From Rhyacichthys aspro (Eukaryota; Chordata; Actinopteri; Gobiiformes; Rhyacichthyidae): a DNA stretch of 64,000 nucleotides. Below, piece by piece: positions 47,861 to 61,244 of this stretch. A program made the translations under genes and the position numbers. Below the pieces are notes generated by a model. It was not told the DNA's origin. It did no database searches and saw only the letters and a program-made list of their open reading frames with translations. The stretch covers positions 13,593,422 to 13,657,421 of the forward strand of contig CM072158.1 of assembly GCA_036850595.1 (NCBI GenBank), given 5' to 3'. Each line of letters begins with the position of its first letter. Position 1 is the first letter of the stretch.

Positions 47861-50800
47861 TGCGTGTGTGCAGGTATGAGAGTGTTTGCTGTGCAATCTC
47901 AAGTGCAGGTGTTGAATGTAGACTTGATGGGAATGTTAGATATAGAAGACAGCTAGCGGCCATTACTTACTTACACCTTTTGGAGACCAGATGAAACACT
48001 TGAGCCGTTCGTTCATTCATCGAGCCGTTAAGGGGCTGCTCTCCTCTCTATCGCTCCAAATGGTGTTTTGATGTCACTCCTCTATCCACTGTCTGTGCAT
48101 TAAAGAATAGTTAGTCTCTAACAGCCTTTGAAGACGGCATATTTATTGTCTCTTACTGTCAATGAAGCCGTCTGTGTGACTGTATTGTTATTTAATGCAA
48201 CTGTCCTCAAATCCTCTACCGCATTTTCTTTATTTATTATCTTATTTCCATATCCATTTATGCAGAATAATTATGACAACAACAAGGGCCTGGTCAGCCT
48301 CAGCCAGACCCACTGACTTAAAAGGTTGAACAAAACTAGTCCAGAGTTTTAATGGTGAATTAGACATGAAGCTAAGGACTAGCGCCACTAATGGCAGTGG
48401 AACAAACAGCACAACAGCTAAGAATGAGTATATCCACAAGTCTTGAGGCATTATGTGTTGGAATTTAGTTTCAAAATGGGACACAAACACTGGTTGACCT
48501 CCTCCTCTTATCTCACTTAGGGGTTTTCCATAACAACACACTGTATCATGTCACAGTATGACCATATGAGTAAATAAACACTCTGGGGTCTTTTAAACAA
48601 CTGCTTGCATTGTGTTTTCTGCGTTGACGTTCTCAAGTCCCTGTTTTTAACACCAGGGCTTTTCACATTCCCTTTTTATTTTTTGTGGTCAAAATGACAT
48701 TTACTTGAGTAAATGGATCAATTATTAAATGACTTCTGTCTTTTGTATACAGTTTAACATTATAGAGAGAGGAATAATCTCTGTTTTAATACAGTAATGT
48801 GTTTTGTATCTAATTTCCTGAACCAAGAGCATTCTGAACAATAAGTCTGAGAAAATCGCAAGTGAAAGCATAAGGTTTCAAATAATTTTCTTTACTGTAA
48901 CAGAATGTCTACAAAGAAAATCAATAACTAATTAAGAGTCTTATTACCAAATCCTAGCTCAGAGTAAAGAGTTTATCTTTAGGAAAATATTTTTGGCCAA
49001 TATCCGTTAATAGACTAAAAAACCTTGGTTGGCAGCCTTTATTTCTCAATAGAATCAAAATGTTATTTAAAGTGGAAAAGTGCTTGACCAGACCATAATA
49101 TATGATAGATTAGGGTAAGTTACTTGAATATAGAGTAAGCACACATTCACTATTAAACAAATGGCCAACTATTTTTATGATACCAAGAGATTTATAGATT
49201 TTCCTACTGAGACAATCAATATGATCTCTCCAACTCAAATACTCAGCTACAATTATGGCCAAAACCTAGTGGCAGTGACCTGAGTCAATAAGTTTAGAAG
49301 AAAAAGCTGGAAGGTATTTTTACAACTGAACGTCTGACTCTGGGTTGGTGCAGTCATTTTAAAAAGCATTCTGTGAGGGGACAGTGTGTGGGGTGGCAGC
49401 TGGACCACAGAGACCTTGGATACCCTGTCTTCAGGGGGCACTTTGGTGAAAATGATTGGTCTAATCTTATTAAACTCCAAGTGTTGGTACCATTTACTGG
49501 TGTTAAAGAGGATAAGCTACTTATGCAGTGGTGGGGAATGGAGTGAGCCTCTGTAGTGAGAGTGTGTCTCAATGTCAGTCACATAAATGAGCAGTGTTCA
49601 TCCCCACGCCATGCTCACACATCACGCACCAACACAAGCCAAATACTATAGTTTACACTGTGTCTAAAGAGATTACGCACATGCTGTGCCGTCATGTGAC
49701 TCCAGTTTAGCACAAAAACAGTTTGTGACTTTCCCGTAACATTAGCAGTGCTTTATTCTCCCCAAGGCCAACACACACATGGAGGGAACACACAGCCCAG
49801 AAGCCAGCAGGCTTTGAGCGCCATGGCCTGACCTCTGCTTCCAGTCAAAGGGGTGCTGTTCACCGGGACACAACAGCACCACTCATCCCTGGTGCTCCTC
49901 TTGTAAATTTTGCTCTTTCTCCTTGGGGCTCAGAGGAGGCCTGTGTTGTTTGCTGAAAAGAAGGAGGAGGATGAGGAGGAGTAGGAGAGAGGCAAGAGAA
50001 CAGAGGAGAGAAGCCAAGTGTCTGTGTAACCACTAAATCACTGTGTGTGCATGAAGGCCACGATTGTGCATGTGGTGTGTGACCCTCTACAGTATGTATG
50101 TGCGCACAAAACGAGCTGAGAACAAGGACCCTTTAGTCTGTGATGAAAACATAGACCAATGTTACAGGCCAAATAAGATTAGCTGCTCCAATGGACACAC
50201 TTATTTTCATTATTCTGCATCGTTGCTACAGCTTGCACACAACAGGCCTGCTACTACTAACAGCCCCTGGCAATGATGTCCTGAAAATAAAGTTAACACT
50301 CCATCCACTTCTAATTTATAAGAATTCATTCATTCATCGTTCCGGCTTTTCCATATTTAAATAATAGCGTGGCTTCGCTTCGATCTGTCTTGATAAACTC
50401 AGTTAAAGGGCAAGCCAGCTGCCAGAATACAATGTTCCTACTGTATGCTTCTGCACACCATTCGTCAGTGTTATTATCAGACATTAAAGATGTAGTACAT
50501 ACCTTGAAAAGTAGAACTTGATAAGAAAATATCATTATTTAGCCTGTGCCTGTAAACAAGATGTGTTTAACGTAAGTGAGCTCATAAGTTTAAATAAGAA
50601 ATGCAGTTGTCATTTTAATACAGGGCAAGATCAAATGGCACAACACATTTGGATGATTGAAACCACACACACATAAGACCTTAACATCATTCATGCTTCT
50701 CCCAATCAGAAGTATTGTGTTTAATTCCATGTAATCTGGGAAAGTGAGTCATATGAACAGAGGAAGACACATCTTAACGCCAGAGCTGAACAAGGCATTC

Positions 50801-51059
50801 TTCATTTATTTCCTGCCCACCTCATGATACACTTCCTTCTTTTTTCTTTTTTTTTGGCTTGCCATTGACAGGAAAATGCATTTTTATTTCACCACATCAG
50901 TTATAGTGTTATAGTATATACAGCATATCTGGCATTATTTTAAAAAGCATTGTGTGGGATATCATTTTCATCACAATTATAATGACCTCAGTATATTCTA
51001 CTTTGATTTTCTTCCCGTACACCTCACATACATTCATAAGAATCTATTTAGTGCCTGCT
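47861..51059. other. Intergenic, no gene recognised
   Basis: Mostly unique AT-rich sequence with a GAGGA-rich run near 49960. Open frames such as 48242-48541 show no family resemblance. No repeat with clear ends is seen. Confidence 0.35.
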
Positions 51060-51310
51060 TTTGAATATGCTTCTTCCTTATTACAGATCAGAGTGGAGAT
51101 CTGTCCAATGGGCCTTAATGAGTATAAATAAATCAGAGATATGGAGGGAGGGGCCGCTTATGTTCCCCTCCTCCTCTCTTTAATCTAGCCTTCCTCATTA
51201 ACACAGGCGTAAATATGTAAATGAGATGAGACAGCATGGAAATATACAAGCCTATTACACAATTAACATGACTGCTTGATTAAGTAATATAAAGAGACTT
51301 TATAATATCG
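51060..51310. promoter_or_regulatory. Candidate conserved non-coding block
   Basis: Contains GGGCCTTAATGAGTATAAAT, CTCTTTAATCTAGCC, CTCATTAACAC, ATATGTAAATGAGATGAG (octamer-like) and GCTTGATTAAGTAATATAAA. The density of homeodomain/POU words with no repeat structure fits a developmental enhancer. This is inference. Confidence 0.35.
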
Positions 51311-51579
51311 CCTTGCTTGCATGTGTATATGCTTGCACATTAAAATCCATTTACTGTTTGAGTAATTGTAGCCTCAAACACATTCTATTCTCTGTTTTGT
51401 TTTTTTCAACTATAATGATCCTTGTTGGCCCTAAATAGTCAGCGTTCAACAGTTTAACCTTGAACTAAGATCCAAAACTAGATGTCATTTGTCCCAGAGC
51501 CAAATGAGATATGTGATGCAAGCTCATTGATTTTAACAACATAACCATATAACGCTACACCTAATCCCATTCTGTTCCT
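51311..51579. other. Spacer between two candidate blocks
   Basis: AT-rich unique sequence, nothing specific is seen. Confidence 0.3.
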
Positions 51580-51860
51580 GATGGAGGCCGATACCATCTA
51601 AATCTGCTCAATAATTGCAATGCAGATGATGATGAAGCGAGATGGAGAGAGGGTGACAGTGAGGGGTATCGCCAGTTTGACATGATTACGGCAGCAGCCT
51701 CGAGGGTGCCATATCTTGATTTAGATTAAACCGTGCTCGTCAAATGGAAAGCACCCGCCTTTAATACCGCCGTATATCAGTTGCCACGTAAAAATCGGAG
51801 CTCCCATCAACTCCACGAACAGTCTATGAGGGGCTTGATTAAAGGATCAAAGACAAAACT
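51580..51860. promoter_or_regulatory. Candidate conserved non-coding block
   Basis: Contains CAATAATTGCAATGCAGATG (POU/homeodomain-like), GATTTAGATTAAACCG, CGCCTTTAATACCGCC, and a TCF/LEF-like GATCAAAG at 51845-51852 next to CTTGATTAAAG. CpGs are kept. No coding frame. It pairs with the 51060-51310 block 270 bp away. Confidence 0.36.
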
Positions 51861-53283
51861 GTGGAAAAATAGACATACATATCTTTTACATGTATGAACG
51901 ACAACATGTGACATCAGAAATAAAAGTAGCAGATAAACAGTGTAATTTGTGAAATCCTCCGACCGACGTTCTTACCACTCGTGATTACATCTGCTGTCAT
52001 GAATATATACGGTCAACATTAAATTTAGTTTAGGATGTAAATATCTCAGGGTTTATTGCCTCGACTAAGTGTGCAGTTTTGGTTTTGATGGTGCTATTGT
52101 ACGGCTATGTTAGCATCACATGCACTGATGAGGGTCAAACCAGGTCTGAATTCAGATCTCATGTGACAGGGTTCCACTGATGTCACTGGTAATAACATGT
52201 TACAAATTTAACTATTAAAACATGGCATACTAAAAGAAGCATATAAGAAGTCATTTTAATAGAACACAGAAGGGGCCTCTGTGGTTGTACACCTTAAGTT
52301 AATCAGTTTTCTCCATATCATTCAATTAAAGCTTATATTAACAAAACATATTACATACATAAGTGATTACAAGTAAATTAAAGCAAAAGTGGGTTAAAAT
52401 GTATCATAATAAACAAAGTAGTGATTTTACGTTGTATTTTTGACAATTACTGTATCAAATGTACTGACTTGTGTACTTCCACTGGACCCACTTAAAACCA
52501 CATATAGTGAATCCTTTTCCCTCTAGATCCTGCAAAACTTTTTGATTGTTTGTGATTAGACACTTCCCCTTTTATTTGGGCATGACAAAGCACTTTCAAA
52601 TCTGTTCTCACAGGGCTACACTTTGATCTCAGTGCAGACCGGCCTGTGCCACCAGCTGCACTCTGCATTCCCACAAACGTTATGATTTTGACAAGAAGTG
52701 ATAAGGAAACATGGGAGGAGACACAACAGTGAGCGGCAGAGCTGACAGAAAACACCAGAGACAGCTCAATTTTCCTCAAGGGGAAGCCTACGCAGCGGAC
52801 GACTCGATGAAAGAAAGTGATGGATGATGATCACATGAAAATGTTCTTTCACATGCAACACATTAGGAGCGCATCACAGACGAGCAACTGTGGGCCGTGC
52901 TTAGAGTTTTTTTTTTCTTTTTTTGCTGACAACCACAAAACAAAGCTGAGTAGTGTGTGGAAAAGAAGCTCTCTGTGTGAGTGGAAGGCACCGTGGCACT
53001 GGACAACACCGACAGTTTATCTCACTCCCCGAGTCGAGTTACCCTGTGACACACTCTAACTATACAGGCCTAACCGTACTGCTGCCACGGGACTACAGCC
53101 TGATGCAGTACATGACAAAGTGTAGTGAAGACGAACTACTCAGACTAACACCAATGCTTGCTTCATATGTGAGCTGGTATTTTTTTAAAGGTTTTGGGTC
53201 ACAAAAAACTTTCAGGAACTATACAGTGATGTCTCAGCTCAGTTTGTGTGAGACTTTTTGAGTGGGACTACCTAATTCTTAAT
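51861..53283. other. Intergenic, no gene recognised
   Basis: Unique sequence. Open frames at 52492-52779 and 52817-53261 have no recognised motif; the second contains a T run that gives Phe-rich sequence. Confidence 0.35.
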
Positions 53284-53641
53284 TCTAGTGTTGTAGTCAA
53301 GACCACATTGACAGAGATCAAGTCATGTCTGAGATCAGGGCATAACAAGACCATGATAAGATTTTTTCCAATCAAGACTCAAAGGTCAAGACTATGTCAG
53401 GGCGAGACCATGTGAAAACCAAATCAAGGACCAGTTTACAAGACACTATAATGGATACAAGAGAAGAGTTAACAAGTTTCAGTCCAAGTCCAGTCTAAGA
53501 ATAAGTCCAGACTCATGGAGATTATAAGGTGATTAAGGTTTTCATTTTATTCCCAAGAACAGACAAATATGTAATTTCTGGTCTTGGTTGGTCTTGACGT
53601 CAGAGACCAAGACAAGACCAAGACTTTAGGGATCAAGACCA
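53284..53641. repeat. CAAGACC/GGTCTTG dispersed repeat
   Basis: The left part repeats CAAGACC-type words (GTTGTAGTCAAGACC, CAAGACTC, GTCAAGAC) and the right part carries GGTCTTGGTTGGTCTTGACG followed by GACCAAGACAAGACC. Such repeats are frequent in fish genomes and can fold back on themselves. Class (miniature DNA element or satellite-derived) is not resolved. Confidence 0.6.
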
Positions 53642-54859
53642 TGTAACTTCTGTTTATGGTGATCAAGCTCAATTTTCTCTAGTTGCTCCATGTTATTATA
53701 GTTTTGTTTTTTTTCATTCTGTTTTGGCCTTCTGTAGACATGCAAATTGTGTTTTAGGTCATGGAGACGCACCATTTTGAAAACCTCTGGCAAGACTTTG
53801 TCTAGACATTTGTGTAGACAAATAACAGAAGTATTTAATTTGTTCATGCTCAGTGTAGTTTTATGTTATGAGCATGCACATATCAACAGCAAAAACATCA
53901 TGGCGATCTTAATAATGCATAATATTATGCATATAAATAAAAACTGCACAGACAGTAATGTCAAAATTGTATTTTTCAGTTTACTTTGAGATGGGCAGTT
54001 GGGATGTGTGTTTTCTGTGTGCTTAATTTTGCATGTGTTCTGAGATTTAGTATATACTATAGTTTTGGCGTTTACGTATAAAGATTTGCCAGAAAATGTG
54101 CTTTAGCAATTACAGAAAGGTGTAGTCTTTTGGATTTGACTTATGTGTCTAAAGCACACAAATGTGAAAAGGTTTTTCAAAACACCTTGTCGAGCCTTTT
54201 GTGTGAAGCCAAATTGTTGAGCCAATCTAGTCTGACTTTGTGCTCCCTGGGTGTCGTGTTTTTAAATCTGTGCATTTTCTTTTATTTTAGAGTGTAATTA
54301 ACAGTCAACTCCAACTGTTTCCACTACAAAATATCAAAATACCATTTTGTGTACAATACAATCTTGTTTTGGACAGTGTTTCTATCGCTCTTTCCATCTT
54401 TGGCTCTATCCTGTGCCTGTCCTTCACTTGGCTGATCGCTGTAGAAAAAAAAAAACAAAAAAAACATGTTTTAGAAGATGCCAGGCAATCAATATAGTGA
54501 TGAGGGCTGTTGTTCTGAGGCCTGATATACTACAAGCACACCAACACAAGAGTAATGACTACTATCCACAGGCACTGTAACAGTCATGAATTATACTTTA
54601 TTGGCTGCACTTTGTCAGATATATGACTCTCCTGCCTCTCTGTATGTATTCTGCGCCTGACAAGATTTGATACATGCATGAGCACACACATATATAGACA
54701 GGTAAAAAACACTGATCACACACCTTCTATAAACTCCCTAACCATGACCCCAGGCACTCTGCCAGCTCTGCGGAAAAAAAATACAGATGAAAGCTTTAAA
54801 AATAACAGAACAAGACATTTTCAAATCAATACTTGTTTCTCTTTTTTCCATCATGAGCA
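53642..54859. other. Intergenic, no gene recognised
   Basis: Unique AT-rich sequence with an A-rich tract at 54446-54465. No gene or element with ends. Confidence 0.35.
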
Positions 54860-55120
54860 GTGCTTGATGACCCACGCCATTAGAGCAGACTGGGAGGCGC
54901 GTTGGCGACGTGCTCAATGCGTTGAACAATACTGGGGCTGATTGTAAGAGCCCATGTGCTCCTGAGGGGGTTAATAAAGGGGATTGTTCGCCGTTGTATT
55001 TTCTCTTTACTCATTTATGTTCAGCTAGGTGGAGGTCAGACACGGTGTCCCTGAAGCCATACAGTACACTGTATGTTTTTGGCAGGATGAAACTCAGCGG
55101 CCTTGACCAGGGAACATTGT
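54860..55120. promoter_or_regulatory. Candidate conserved non-coding block
   Basis: CpG-retaining unique sequence (GGGAGGCGCGTTGGCGACGT, CAATGCGTTGAACAATAC with a SOX-like ACAAT, GGGGATTGTTCGCCG). No coding frame is supported. Conservation untested. Confidence 0.28.
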
Positions 55121-56769
55121 GAATACAACTCTCTGCTTCGCTGCTTAAATCAATCTTTAATACAACGTGCTGCTGCCTTCCAACAAATACTGAAAAATAC
55201 AGCGAGCGTGTGGCACATACATGTACAGTGTGAGTCTGCCTTTCTGCATTATAAATTAATACTGCACACACCACATAAATGTTGAAGCACAGTGTTTTAT
55301 AGCAGGTTGAAAACCAACCAGCAGCCGACACAACTTGAAGCTAATGCTGAAATTTCACGCTGTGAAATAAAACTATAGCTTCAGCTTCTAGCTACAAAAA
55401 TATGGCACCAACTTTGATTCTGATTTATGTTCTTGGACTCTCAATTGTGAATCATTTCATGTAATCCATGGTTAGCTTGTACATTTGGTAAATTTAGATT
55501 GATTTGCAGGATTTGACACTTTTCAGGTTGCAGTAGGGTCTTTTTCAGTAAACTAGTAGCACAGTCAAGGAGGAGATATACTTGCTGTTTGAGAGCATGA
55601 CCTCGGGATGCAGATCCACACTAAGATTGCAGTTGTGTTGATGGTTTATGTAAAGAAATATGACAACATCAGAGCTCATTAATGGGTAAAAGTTTCAAAG
55701 AAAGACTGATAGAGCTGGTTAAAACACATCTGTACAATGTGGTGTTCCTCTGCTTTACAACAGTAGCCTACTGCACAAACCAATGGCTGCCGTTAGCGGC
55801 TACACCCCCTTCCTTTACACAGACTGTGGTTGAAACCAGCCCATAGCTCCAAACATGTCAAAGAAAGTTCAAGTCCCAGCAGCCAGGTCAGCAGCCTGAA
55901 ACTCTACACATAAACAAACTTATTGTTAGCTGCTCACAACAAAGCAAACACCTCGTTGCAGATGCTGTAGATACTTTTCAGCTCTTCCACCCGGCCTACT
56001 GTGCCTCAGCTGCACAAAGCACCTCAACTCTGCACAGTTTGAATATGTGACTGCTCCAAGCAGCCAGTTCATTCATTTTGCCTGCTTGGCTGAGAGACTT
56101 GGCTAATGACATGACAGAGGAGCTCCATGCAAATAGCCAACATCTGTCACAGTGCTAGCTCCACTCCATATATTTATTTGCTGATCCTACTTAATATTTC
56201 TGCATATTACTGGCTGTTTGTTGGAGGCGGACAGTGATGCATGTTCCTGCATGACGCCGTACAAAAGAAAGCAATCTCGAGCAACCCTCACATCCACTCC
56301 TGCTGCTTCCTCTAAATGCATATTTTGTGCTGGCTTTGCAGCCCGCTGAAGGTCACACCAAAGTAAGGCCCCTTATTGTGAAAATAGGAGAAACACATTT
56401 GGTGGAGTTAATGTGTGCTGCATTTATCACCGACACAATAAAGAAGGCTAGATAATATATCTCATGCAGTGTGGACGGAATACATTACATGGAGGTGTTG
56501 TGATGGCTGATTCTGGCTCTTATCTGTGGGGCTTATTTGGCTTTATCTTGTATCATTGTGACATTCAGATTCTTAATATCCAAGGTGCCCGCGGACTTAG
56601 CTTAAACTCATTCCACCATGTTAATGCACATGTTTATAGAGCGCCACAAAAAGTTTAATAACTTCTATCCCTCTCTTATCTGCAAAATAGGAACAGGTCA
56701 GATAGGAAATCCTCCTCAGACGAGCCATTTGGCATTTAGCTGTCACCACCTCAGCACCTTACAGCAATG
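55121..56769. other. Intergenic, no gene recognised
   Basis: The 55760-55860 part (AGTAGCCTACTGCACAAACC, ATGGCTGCCGTTAGCGGC) has words common in fish dispersed repeats but no ends are found. The rest is unique. Confidence 0.3.
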
Positions 56770-57070
56770 TCGGCTCACAGTTCTTTCTTCCATACGTGGG
56801 GGTGGGGTCAAACGTCGACATGGTTGGGTTTTTTTCCCTGTCTGTGATCCTGTGTCAGGCTTCAGAAGAGATCCCTCCCCGACACGGCTGTCTCAGGTGC
56901 CCCGAGCGCTGACTGGCAGGCCTTGGAAGTGGAGAAGCGCTTTGGCCCCCGACGTTCAGTCATCCTGCCTGCTCGCTGACACGTTGAGACAGATAGATCA
57001 CTAAGGGCCAATGACAGCTCGTTATTGCTAGAGATGATAGAAGCTCACCATAGGGATTTGTATCAAAGCG
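56770..57070. promoter_or_regulatory. Candidate conserved non-coding block
   Basis: CpG-bearing unique stretch (GTCAAACGTCGACATGG, CCCCGACACGGCTG, CCCCGAGCGCTGACTGGCAG, CCCCCGACGTTCAG) ending in AGGGCCAATGACAGCTCG and TATCAAAGCGCGGATG, which includes a TCF-like ATCAAAG. The 56618-57004 frame overlapping it is not family-like. Confidence 0.32.
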
Positions 57071-60000
57071 CGGATGTTTGCGTGTGTGTATCTGTGTGCA
57101 TGCAAAGAAGACTTAGATGTGAGCTGAAGACACTGCCAGCAATTATCTAACCTGAAAACAGGAAACAAGGTCCCAACTCTTACAGCAGAGGGAATTCATT
57201 CCGCTTGTAAATGCAAACACACATTTCTTCCTCTTGTACCTTAACTCAAAGCAACTTCTTGACTTATGTTTATAATGTACTTTTACTCTTTCTTGTCATG
57301 TTTACTGTCACAAAAGACGGCCCACATCCTGAGCACAACAATGTCACCGCGGTAGAGTTGTCAATTCACAATCGGGATTTAAAATAAATAAAAAGACAGG
57401 GCACTACAGTTCAGATAAGCTTTGTTGCTATATTATGTTTGGAAAAATCAACAAACAATGAGAATTATGATGCATAATATGTCTTTGCAAAGTGGAAGGA
57501 AGTTGACGTAAACACAAACTCACTCTGAAATTAATTTTTGAGATTTAGCCATGTGCTTTTGATGCATAATAGAGCATGTTTCTTTCATCAGCTCCTGGTT
57601 AAGTTTGGTTACCTTATTTCGGGTTTTTTTAGAGCAAAGATCTCACCATAAATAGAATCTTTGTGCTTTAGAGAACTGCCAAATGCTCCCCTTTTGCTCT
57701 GTCTTTTTTTTTTTTTTTTGTGATTAGTATCTAAGTATATGAGTATATGAGTGGGTTAACATTGTAAAGTCACAAGTTTATTAGACACAGCCTTTTACCT
57801 CTCCAGCACCGGACAGGACTGTGCATCTCACCAGTAAACAAACCAAACTTTTGAATCACATTATGTTTTAAATTACAATCATACCAACATATCTACTACG
57901 CTTACATGAAAATGAAAAAAAGGGCTCATAAACACTGCAGAAAGTTATTTGTCGTAGCAGCTTGTAGCCTTGAAGTGGCACTGTGACTTTGAATTTTTTA
58001 TTTTTTTTGTATTCTAACAACATAAAGCCATTCATCACTCACTTCTTCTGACAGCTCCTTTATATGTTTTGTTTTGCAGAAAGAAAGAACCAGGCTGCGT
58101 GTTGAACTTGGACAGCTTGTGCTCCATCCTCAGCGCCTTCAGGAAATGAACACTATCTTAGCGGTGTTTTCATTGCCAAGCCTACCAGATGAGCTTTGGT
58201 ATTTGCATGTCGAGTCGGAAAATGAGCTCTGCCAAGAAAACTAGTCACAAAACATCAGAGAGAGAAAAAAAAAAAAACCTACAGAGGGTAACCAGTTGAT
58301 TCAATCCAATCCAAATTCAAAAATGACATCTATGTATTTTTATAAAAGCCTTGATCATTTTAAACGCGGGATTTAAACACACCCTGATTCCACTATGGCC
58401 AACTTAATAACAAACTACTCAGTACTAACATTTTTTTGCACACTGTGTTCACTATTTACATCCCTTTTTTTTTTTTTTTTTTTACATGTTCTGGACACTG
58501 CTAGCCTCTTAGTAGCTTCAACATGACTCTGGTCCGTCAAGCTACAAAAGTTGATTAATCTTGCCTATTAACCTGATTTAAGACAGACTTTTACGTGCTA
58601 TAAGCAATAAAGGTGAAGAAAATAGCTTTCTTTCCCGACTCATGGATTTCAACAGTACATCGTTGTAAGCTTTCAATGTAATTAACTACTTTTGTTCTTC
58701 TTTAGAGAAAAAAAAAGTAGTATAAACTAAGAAATTGTGCTATATTTAAAGCACAGGGGTACTGCCTGCACCACCAGGATTGAAGAATGCAAATTAAAGG
58801 TATGAAATGAATATAAATGAGTATAACATCTATACATTGGTAATAGCTTATTATTATAATGGTTGGTGGCCTCTTGGATATGTGAGTGTGCATGTGTAGC
58901 TCTCTAAAATTTGTTTACCTGGTAACAAAAGGATGATTTCTAATTGGTTTCCTCATGTTACAGTCCCGCAGAAGAAAAGGGAAATAATGAATGAATGTTA
59001 CAGTCCCAGAGCGTTAAGAGCTGCACCCCTGACCAATCAGATAACAGACAACGAAGATACTGAAAATTTGAGTTCCTTTAAAAAACAGCCCCTTCAGGAT
59101 TCAACCTCCTACAACAAATAACAGGTTAAGTGGTAGAAAATGATTAAATATTAAAACTATGCTCCGTGACACAGATACCATCAGATTTTTGTATCTTTGG
59201 TATCAGAAAGCAAACTCCTTTCTGATTAGTCCTGGGTTTATGTCTCATTTACAACACCAACCAACCCTAAACTAACTGTAAAAACACATTTCTTGTCATG
59301 TTAGGTGGATATTTTACATTTCGAACGTTGTCTTTTTGTCAGTTACAAAAGAGAACTTGCTCTATTTGTGGCTTGTATAACCGTGAAACCATATCTTTGA
59401 GGTCAAGTCACGTTACACAATAAACTTCTGTAAGTGCATTGTACTGTCTGATTGTCTGTGTCCTCTTAAACCATCTTCCTCACTTCGTCAGAATTGCTTT
59501 GCCCTTCTCTGTGACACATCTTTACATGATGCATGCTGTACATTAGCCAGGACTGGTCTGAGTAGAGGACACATCATCATCATCATTATGCCATAAAACA
59601 GTCAATCCTAGACACAATCAGGCCTTTTCATTGAGTAGCCATAGCAAAATAAAGCTTTCAAAGACTGACAGTAAGCGCTATTGATCTCAGAAATGTAATC
59701 TGTAATGACTTATGTGTTATTATTATTTCTCTTGTACTCCGTGACCTACATAGAACATGAAATGAGTGTGTGTCTTCTGGGATGATGTGCGTCTTTTTAT
59801 ATCTGACCCTGGTTATGCAACGCAGGTTATTCAACATGCCGGGCCAATGGGAGGGCTGCACCCCGCAGTGTGTATGTGAGTGTCTGTTAGTGTCACTGGG
59901 AAGCTGTCTATCTGCTTTTTCACCCTGTCACATTTGATAAAAAGCATCATTTGGGTTTTACCGTTTAGGGATGAAAAGTGTTTGGGAGCAGAGGACAGCG

Positions 60001-60327
60001 GAGGAGTGGTGAGTCATGCTGAATCTGTGAGACATATATAACCACACACCGGGAACAGGGAGCCATGTGGAGAAGTGAATGGTGTGATAGTAACCAGATC
60101 CTCCATGGGTTAGTCTCCCTGTGTGTATAATCACCACTGCTTCTGTCTGCACATCCAGGCCACAGCTCACACAGTCCACAGTACTGAGCATATAACAGTT
60201 TGTTTCTGAACAATGTTACACCTCATAATCACTATTAAATGCAATGTCAATAATGCAATCCAGGATGACTGCTATGGTTATTTGCTTGTGGAATAACCCT
60301 TTGTTTTGTTCCATTTACGCCTACATT
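57071..60327. other. Intergenic, T runs, no gene recognised
   Basis: Contains T16 (57704-57719) and T19 (58465-58483) runs and a short direct repeat, TGTTACAGTCCC, at about 58957 and 58996. No gene or element with ends. Confidence 0.35.
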
Positions 60328-60329
60328 TA

Positions 60330-61081
60330 CAGTGACATGAAAAAGTGTTTGCCCTACCTGATTTTTTATTTTTTTTTGCACATTTGTCACACTTAAATGT
60401 TTCAGATTATCAAATTTTAAATATTAGACGAAGATAACTCACTTTTGAAGTCATGATTTTATTTATTAAGGGGGAAAGCTACACAGACCTACCTAGTTGG
60501 ACATGCCTTTTTGGTTACATCTGGCATAAAAGTAAACAGTATTTTAGAAAAAGAACATCATACAACAAATGGTGAAGATAGTGACATGGTCTGGGACGGC
60601 TTTGATGATTCAGGACATGGACAACTTTGATTGGTGGAACTATGAATTCTGCTCTCTAACAAAAAATCCTGAAGGAGAATGTCAGTTCATGACCTCAAGT
60701 TTGTGACATGAAGCACACTTGGGTTCAATGATCCAAAACACACCAGCTTTTTTGGAGTGGCCTTGTCAAAGTCCAGACTTGAATCCAATTGTGATGCCGT
60801 GGCATGACCTTAAAAAGCCGATTCATGCTCGAAAACCCTCCAATGTGGTTGAATAAAACAATTTTGTAAAGAAAAGTGGGCCCAAGTTCCTCTACATTGA
60901 TGTAAAAGACTCATTGCCAGTTATCTTCTTGACTGCAGTTATTTCTGATTACTTTAAATCTGCATTTTGTGTTTACTTGAGTTATCTTTGTCTAATAATT
61001 AAATTTGTTTGATGATCTGAAACATTTAAGTCTGACAAATATGCAAAAGAAGAAACATCAGGACACTTTTTCATGGCACTG
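60330..61081 (+). mobile_element. Tc1-like element, 752 bp, internally deleted
   Basis: The left end CAGTGACATGAAAAAGTG and the inverted right end CAGTGCCATGAAAAAGTG are terminal inverted repeats, with TA on both sides (60328-60329, 61082-61083). The repeats extend inward with shared words (CACACTTAAATGTTTCAGAT; GACAAAGATAACTCA). Between them lies the 3' part of a Tc1/mariner transposase: 60758-60793 reads WPCQSPDLNPIV, containing the conserved catalytic Asp region (PDLNP). It is followed by MPWHDLKKPIHARKPSNV. Autonomous relatives are about twice as long, and stops break the earlier part, so it is dead. Confidence 0.88.
60758..60849 (+). pseudogene. Tc1/mariner transposase C-terminal fragment
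   Basis: The short open stretch from Trp at 60758 carries the PDLNPI motif holding the second catalytic Asp of the DDE-type domain and the following W..LK pattern, ending near a TAA after the Val-Glu. Upstream frame is interrupted by stops and deletions, so it is a fossil of the transposase in the enclosing element. Confidence 0.75.
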
Positions 61082-61129
61082 TATTTGTTAGCAACATCAA
61101 TTCAGAGCAGACACAATGAGAAAGGCCAT

Positions 61130-61192
61130 TGGATTGATGCCATGACCTTCATGCTATGACAGAAACGTGCTAATCACTGCACCCTTATAATT
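61130..61192 (-). repeat. tRNA-like repeat head, inverted fragment
   Basis: On the minus strand this reads GGGTGCAGTGATTAGCACG, then CATAGCATGAAGGTCATGGC, the head of the family seen at 42015 and 10073. It starts 47 bp from the Tc1-like element. Confidence 0.5.
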
Positions 61193-61244
61193 ACAGAAAT
61201 GAGTAAAATAACAACATTCATTAATTTTCATTTACTTTGTCCTA

